From Streptomyces venezuelae (GTDB lineage: Bacteria; Actinomycetota; Actinomycetes; Streptomycetales; Streptomycetaceae), in NCBI RefSeq assembly GCF_008642375.1, contig NZ_CP029194.1, positions 8,364,501 through 8,428,500 on the forward strand: 64,000 bases of DNA. The letters are read 5' to 3'. Shown one piece after another: positions 59,728 to 64,000 of this stretch; position 1 is the first letter of the stretch, and each line of letters begins with the position of its first letter. The translations under genes and the position numbers were made by a program. The notes below the pieces were generated by a model that searched no databases, was not told where the DNA came from, and worked only from the letters and a program-made list of their open reading frames with translations.

Positions 59728-61641
59728 GTGCATTACAGGAACAGCTCCTGGTCCGGCCCCCGCCGCGGGCGGCGCCCCCGCCGTCTCGCCGCTCTCGTGA
59801 CCGGTGCCCTGCTCGCGAGCGGCCTGGTCATGACCGGTCCCGGCGTGGCCGAAGCCGCCGGTGAGCGCGTCGACGTCTGGCTGACCACCACCTCGGACGC
59901 CGGCGGCCGTACCGTCACGCGAGGTCTCGCCCCGCAGCCGCCGATCGCCTTCGGCCCCGCCGGCGGCAGCGCGAACCGCACCATCACCGTCGACGAGAAC
60001 ACCACCTACCAGCAGTTCGAGGGCGGCGGCGCGTCGATCACCGACACCACCGCTCACCTCCTGCGCGGCGGCGCGATCAGCACCGCCACCCGCGACGAGG
60101 TCATGCGCAGGCTCTTCTCGCCGACCGACGGCATCGGCCTCTCCTTCGTCCGCAACCCGATCGGCGCGTCCGACCTCTCCCGGCCCGGCAACATCTCCCT
60201 CGACGACACCTGCTGCGACCTGAACGACTTCGGGGCCAACGGCTACGACACCGATGTGCGGCTCCTCACCGTCCAGGCCAAGCAGCTCAACCCGGCGATG
60301 CGTCTCAAGGGCGTGCCCTGGAGCGCCCCCGGCTGGATGAAGGACAACGGCCGGATGGACCAGATGGGCTGGCTGAAGTGGGAGTACTACCCGCTCTACG
60401 CCCAGTATCTGGTCAAGTACGTCCAGAGCTACCAGGCGGCAGGCGTCAAGGTCGACTACCTCTCCGTGCAGAACGAGCCGAACTGCTGCCAGGCGGGCAA
60501 CCCCACCGCCATGAACTACCCGGGCATGAGCTGGAACCCGTCCGGCCTCGTCGAGTTCACCAAGAACCACGTCTACCCGGCCTTCCGGGCCGCCGGGATC
60601 ACCACCAAGGTCCTGGTGCACGACTGGAACTACGGCGACTACGCGAACTTCGGCTCCGGCGTCCTGAACGACGCGGGCGTGCGCAACGACCCGCTCTTCG
60701 GCGGCATCGCCTGGCACGGCTACGCCGGTGACCCCGCCGTCGGCAGCCAGGTCCACGACCAGTACCCGACGGTCAAGCAGTTCAGCACCGAGCACTCCGG
60801 CGGCACCTGGGTCGGCAACCAGCACAACGAGGACCTGAAGGACATCGTCGACTACGCCCGCAACTGGAGCAGCAGCCTGACGAAGTGGAGCCTGGCCCTC
60901 AACCAGGACATGGGCCCGCACAACGGGGGATGCGGCACCTGCACGGGGCTGATCACGGTCCAGGAGGGCGGCCCGCGCGCCGGGCAGGTCGACTACACGG
61001 TCGAGTACTACACGACCGGCCATCTCACCAAGTTCGTGCGCCCCGGCGCGTACCGCATCGCCTCCACGGCCGACTCCACCGTGCAGAACGTCGCCTGGCG
61101 CAACCCCGACGGGTCCAAGGCGCTCATCGCCCACAACGGCGGCGCCTCCGCCCAGTCCGTCCGCGTCGACTGGGGCGGTCAGTCCTTCACGTACACCCTG
61201 CCGGCCCGCACCACCGCCACCTTCACCTGGTCCGGTACGACGACGAACGCACCCGCGGGACCGCTGACCGGTCTCGCCGGGAAGTGTCTGGACGTGGCCG
61301 GCGCGGCCACCGCCGACGGTACCCCGGTGCAGCTCTACACCTGCAACGGCACCACGGCCCAGCGGTGGACCCTCGCCGCCGACGGCACCGTCCGGGCGCT
61401 CGGCAAGTGCCTGGACGTGACCGGGGGCGGGACCGCCGACGGCACCAAGATCCAGCTCCACACCTGCAACGGCACGGGTGCACAACGCTGGTCGTACAAC
61501 GCCGCGACGCACGACGTCGTCAACACGGCGGCCGGCAAGTGCCTCGACGTCACCGGCAACGCCTCGGCGGACGGGACCCGCACCCAGATCTGGTCCTGCA
61601 CGGGCGCCGCCAACCAGAAGTGGACCCACCAGCCCTCCTGA
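59728..61641 (+). CDS. Secreted GH30 glycosidase with ricin-type CBM13
   Basis: A 637-residue exported enzyme. The signal peptide ends near VAEAAGE. The GH30 barrel and beta domain fill about residues 45-500. Acid/base E250 lies in SVQNEP and nucleophile E355 in STEHSGG; QQFEGGGASITD is the usual barrel opening. A CBM13 trefoil (about 512-637) ends in W-containing repeats (AQRWTL, AQRWSY, NQKWTH). GH30 includes beta-1,6-glucanase, glucosylceramidase and xylanase activities; the glucan-type neighbours favour endo-beta-1,6-glucanase acting on fungal wall glucan. The start is GTG 59728 after GAAAGG. A GH3 gene follows 48 bases later, so they are likely one operon. Confidence 0.9.
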   Translation: MHYRNSSWSGPRRGRRPRRLAALVTGALLASGLVMTGPGVAEAAGERVDVWLTTTSDAGGRTVTRGLAPQPPIAFGPAGGSANRTITVDENTTYQQFEGGGASITDTTAHLLRGGAISTATRDEVMRRLFSPTDGIGLSFVRNPIGASDLSRPGNISLDDTCCDLNDFGANGYDTDVRLLTVQAKQLNPAMRLKGVPWSAPGWMKDNGRMDQMGWLKWEYYPLYAQYLVKYVQSYQAAGVKVDYLSVQNEPNCCQAGNPTAMNYPGMSWNPSGLVEFTKNHVYPAFRAAGITTKVLVHDWNYGDYANFGSGVLNDAGVRNDPLFGGIAWHGYAGDPAVGSQVHDQYPTVKQFSTEHSGGTWVGNQHNEDLKDIVDYARNWSSSLTKWSLALNQDMGPHNGGCGTCTGLITVQEGGPRAGQVDYTVEYYTTGHLTKFVRPGAYRIASTADSTVQNVAWRNPDGSKALIAHNGGASAQSVRVDWGGQSFTYTLPARTTATFTWSGTTTNAPAGPLTGLAGKCLDVAGAATADGTPVQLYTCNGTTAQRWTLAADGTVRALGKCLDVTGGGTADGTKIQLHTCNGTGAQRWSYNAATHDVVNTAAGKCLDVTGNASADGTRTQIWSCTGAANQKWTHQPS

Positions 61642-61689
61642 CGAAGCAGCAGCCACCACCCCGTACCCCTCTCTCCAGGAGACCACCGC

Positions 61690-64000
61690 ATGCCACATCC
61701 GCACCCCCTCCGTCGCAGGAGGGCCCGCGGCGCCCCGCCGCTCGCCGTCACCGCCGTGACCGCCGTCCTGGCCGGACTGCTCGGCGGAGCCGTACCGAGC
61801 GCCACCGCGTCCGCTCCCGGGGCCGAACCGGCGCCCCGGGCCGTCGACCGCTTCGAGGGCGAGATTCCCTTCGCCGGACCGCCCGCCGAGGGCCTGTTCA
61901 CCTGGGGCAGCGACACCGACGACCACCCGGAGCTCACCCTCGCCGAGCGCGCCGACGCCCCCGAGGGCGCCAAGGTCCTCGAAGGGCGCTACGACATCAG
62001 CGGCTGGGGCGGTTTCACCCACGACTTCGCCTTCGACAAGCCGGCGCACGACTGGACCGCGTACAAGGGCATCCGCTTCTGGTGGTACGGCCAGAACACC
62101 GCCCCGCTGCCCCCCGGCTCCGGCAAGCGGATCAACTTCGAACTCAAGGACGGTGGCGCCAACGGCGAGGCGTCCGAGCTCTGGACCACTTCCTTCACCG
62201 ACGACTGGGAGGGCTGGCATCTCGTCGAGATCCCCTTCTCGGAGTTCCACTACCGAGCCGACTACCAGCCGGTCGGCGGCATCGACCAGGTCCTCGGCCT
62301 GGACAAGATGTGGGGCTACGCGCTCACGCTGCCCACCGGCGCGCCGGGCGGCCGCTTCGCCGTCGACGCGATCGAGCTGTACGGCAAGGCCGAACCGGCC
62401 CTGAACACCAAGGTCGTCACAGGCGCCGTGGTGCACCCGGTCGACGAGGGCGGCACCGCCCGGATCGACGTCTCGGTCGCCACCACCGGCTCCCAGCCGA
62501 CAGGCGAACCGGTCACCGTCGCGTACACCACGGACGACGGCGGGCCCGCGCGGCCCGGCACCGACTACACCCCGGTCAGCGGCACCCTCGTCTTCCCCGC
62601 CGGGACGCCCTCCGGGACGACCCGCTCGATCACCGTGACCACCCTGAAGGACGAGTCCGGCGAAGCGGCCGAGACGATCCCGGTGAGACTGACGGTCGAC
62701 GGTGCGAAGGCGCCGACGGAGACCCCTGCCGTCGCGGTGAACGCGCACGGACTGCCCTACCTGGACCGGCGGCTTCCGGTGAAGAAGCGGGTCGCGGACC
62801 TCCTCTCCCGGATGACGCTCCAGGAGAAGGCCGGCCAGATGACGCAGGCCGAGCGCAACGCGCTGCGCTCGCCCGGCGACATCGCGGGCTACGGCATCGG
62901 CTCGCTGCTCTCCGGCGGCGGCTCGGTTCCGACTCCCAACACGCCCGAAGCATGGGCCCGGATGGTCGACGCGTACCAGCTGCGAGCCCAGGCCACCCGC
63001 TGGCAGATCCCGCTGATCTACGGCGTGGACGCCGTGCACGGGCACAACAACGTCATCGGCTCGACGATCATGCCGCACAACATCGGCATCGGCGCCGGAC
63101 GCGACGCCGCCCTCGCCGCCCGCACCGGCGCCGTGACGGCGAAGGAGGTCCGGGCCACCGGGGTGCCCTGGGACTTCGCCCCCTGTGTGTGCGTGACCCG
63201 GGACGAGCGCTGGGGCCGCTCCTACGAGGCCTTCGGCGAGGACCCGGCGCTCGTCACCGCCATGGAGACCGTCATCGACGGGATGCAGGGCGCGCGGGAC
63301 GGCCGGGACCTGGACCGGAACGACAAGGTGCTGGCCACCGCCAAGCACTTCGTCGGCGACGGCGGGACGGCCTTCGGCTCGTCGACCACCGGCTCGTACA
63401 CGATCGACCAGGGTGTCACCCGGGTCACCCGCGAGGAACTGGAGGCCGTGCACCTCGCGCCCTTCACCGAGGCCGTCAAGCGCGGCGTGGGCACCGTCAT
63501 GCCCTCGTACTCCTCGCTCGACGTCCTCGGCGACGACCAGGGCCCCGTGAAGATGCACGCCAACGCCGAGATGATCAACGGAGTGCTCAAGGACCGGATG
63601 GGCTTCGAAGGCTTCGTCATCAGCGACTGGCAGGCCATCGACCAGATCCCCGGCGACTACCCGAGCGACGTGCGGACCTCGGTCAATGCCGGTCTCGACA
63701 TGATCATGGTGCCGACGAACTACCAGGAGTTCACCAGGACCCTGGTCGCCGAGACGGAGGCGGGCCGCATCGCCACCGCCCGGATCGACGACGCCGTCGC
63801 CCGGATCCTCACCCAGAAGTTCCGGCTGGGCCTCTTCGAGAAGCCGTACGCGGACACCACGCATCTGGCCGGCGTCGGCTCGGCGGAGCACCGCGCGGTG
63901 GCGCGCGAGGCGGCCGCCGCCTCACAGGTGCTCCTGAAGAACACGGGCGGCGTGCTGCCGCTCAAGCCCGCCCAGAACGTGTACGTGGCCGGCTCGAACG
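61690..64000 (+). CDS. Secreted multidomain GH3 beta-glucosidase, 3' end cut off
   Basis: At least 770 residues of an exported GH3 enzyme; the gene continues past the window. After a signal peptide (about 1-42) come a CBM11-like beta-sandwich (about 52-236, RFEGEIPF...GRYDISGWGG), a Calx-beta domain (about 241-350), and the GH3 N-terminal barrel from about 354 (LLSRMTLQEKAGQMTQ). The nucleophile is D646 in FVISDWQAI; KHF.GDGG and the barrel glutamates are in place. The second GH3 domain is just starting. It should hydrolyse the oligosaccharides released by GH16 and GH30 to glucose. ATG 61690 follows CAGGAGA. Exo-beta-1,3/1,4-glucanase is an alternative label. Confidence 0.93.
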   Translation, partial: MPHPHPLRRRRARGAPPLAVTAVTAVLAGLLGGAVPSATASAPGAEPAPRAVDRFEGEIPFAGPPAEGLFTWGSDTDDHPELTLAERADAPEGAKVLEGRYDISGWGGFTHDFAFDKPAHDWTAYKGIRFWWYGQNTAPLPPGSGKRINFELKDGGANGEASELWTTSFTDDWEGWHLVEIPFSEFHYRADYQPVGGIDQVLGLDKMWGYALTLPTGAPGGRFAVDAIELYGKAEPALNTKVVTGAVVHPVDEGGTARIDVSVATTGSQPTGEPVTVAYTTDDGGPARPGTDYTPVSGTLVFPAGTPSGTTRSITVTTLKDESGEAAETIPVRLTVDGAKAPTETPAVAVNAHGLPYLDRRLPVKKRVADLLSRMTLQEKAGQMTQAERNALRSPGDIAGYGIGSLLSGGGSVPTPNTPEAWARMVDAYQLRAQATRWQIPLIYGVDAVHGHNNVIGSTIMPHNIGIGAGRDAALAARTGAVTAKEVRATGVPWDFAPCVCVTRDERWGRSYEAFGEDPALVTAMETVIDGMQGARDGRDLDRNDKVLATAKHFVGDGGTAFGSSTTGSYTIDQGVTRVTREELEAVHLAPFTEAVKRGVGTVMPSYSSLDVLGDDQGPVKMHANAEMINGVLKDRMGFEGFVISDWQAIDQIPGDYPSDVRTSVNAGLDMIMVPTNYQEFTRTLVAETEAGRIATARIDDAVARILTQKFRLGLFEKPYADTTHLAGVGSAEHRAVAREAAAASQVLLKNTGGVLPLKPAQNVYVAGSN

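Noticed and set aside
58225..63891. A minus-strand frame open for 5.7 kb through GH16 and opposite GH30/GH3
   Set aside because: Only the final 1.3 kb (the GH16 protein) has real family content; the rest is the antisense of GH30 and GH3 and has no start signal.

Overview
The window is high-GC actinobacterial DNA, almost certainly from a Streptomyces. Codon third positions are mostly G or C, GTG starts are common, and ATGA/GTGA start-stop overlaps are frequent. The gene families (DUF5685, DUF5988, XRE-TPR and TetR regulators, Rhs toxins, ricin-domain glycanases) fit this genus. No rRNA, tRNA, CRISPR array or replication origin was found. The many gene fragments and transposase remnants between about 24 and 41 kb suggest a chromosome arm or another region of active turnover. 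The species cannot be named from sequence alone.

Layout. 0-2 kb: an N-terminal membrane-protein fragment and a secreted beta-lactamase-fold serine hydrolase. 2.2-8 kb: a glycerol-3-phosphate/ether-lipid-like locus, with tetR-glpD-HAD phosphatase on the minus strand diverging from an alkyl-DHAP-synthase-like FAD protein and a diacylglycerol kinase. 8-11.4 kb: a TTC38-like TPR protein, a SpoIIE/PP2C phosphatase and a DUF5988 miniprotein. 11.4-20.6 kb: an 8.6-kb secreted Rhs/YD-repeat toxin with a C-terminal nuclease and a SUKH/SMI1 immunity gene. 20.8-24.2 kb: an MmpS-like protein, an M64 metallopeptidase and a divergent XRE-TPR regulator. 24.3-26.7 kb: an SDR, a DoxX-like membrane protein and a LysR regulator. 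26.7-33.5 kb: a decay zone (sulfatase stump, two transposase remnants, SDR with eroded N-terminus) holding intact GFA, tandem-Nudix, GNAT and Nudix genes. 33.7-37.5 kb: an ABC exporter divergent from a NarL-type two-component system. 37.5-41 kb: more fragments, including a frameshifted LysE exporter and a decayed ECF sigma factor.

41-45.9 kb: five translationally coupled genes (FAD amine-oxidase-like, DUF1365, CFA-synthase-like methyltransferase, DUF1295, alpha/beta hydrolase). The content matches the mycobacterial sigK-ufaA1 locus for branched fatty acids, but here the sigma gene is broken. 46-58 kb: peptidase E, a lower-GC orphan gene, an NmrA-like reductase, DHFR-like and AraC genes, a beta-carbonic anhydrase, a lipoprotein, a class A beta-lactamase-like hydrolase, an MFS exporter and a cysteine-rich DUF5685 protein. 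58.2-64 kb: a secreted beta-glucan degradation cluster, with GH16-CBM13 on the minus strand diverging from GH30-CBM13 and GH3 (cut by the window end) around a palindromic candidate operator.

The strongest leads are the Rhs nuclease/SUKH pair, the fatty-acid operon left with a pseudogenised sigma factor, and the compact ether-lipid-like locus.
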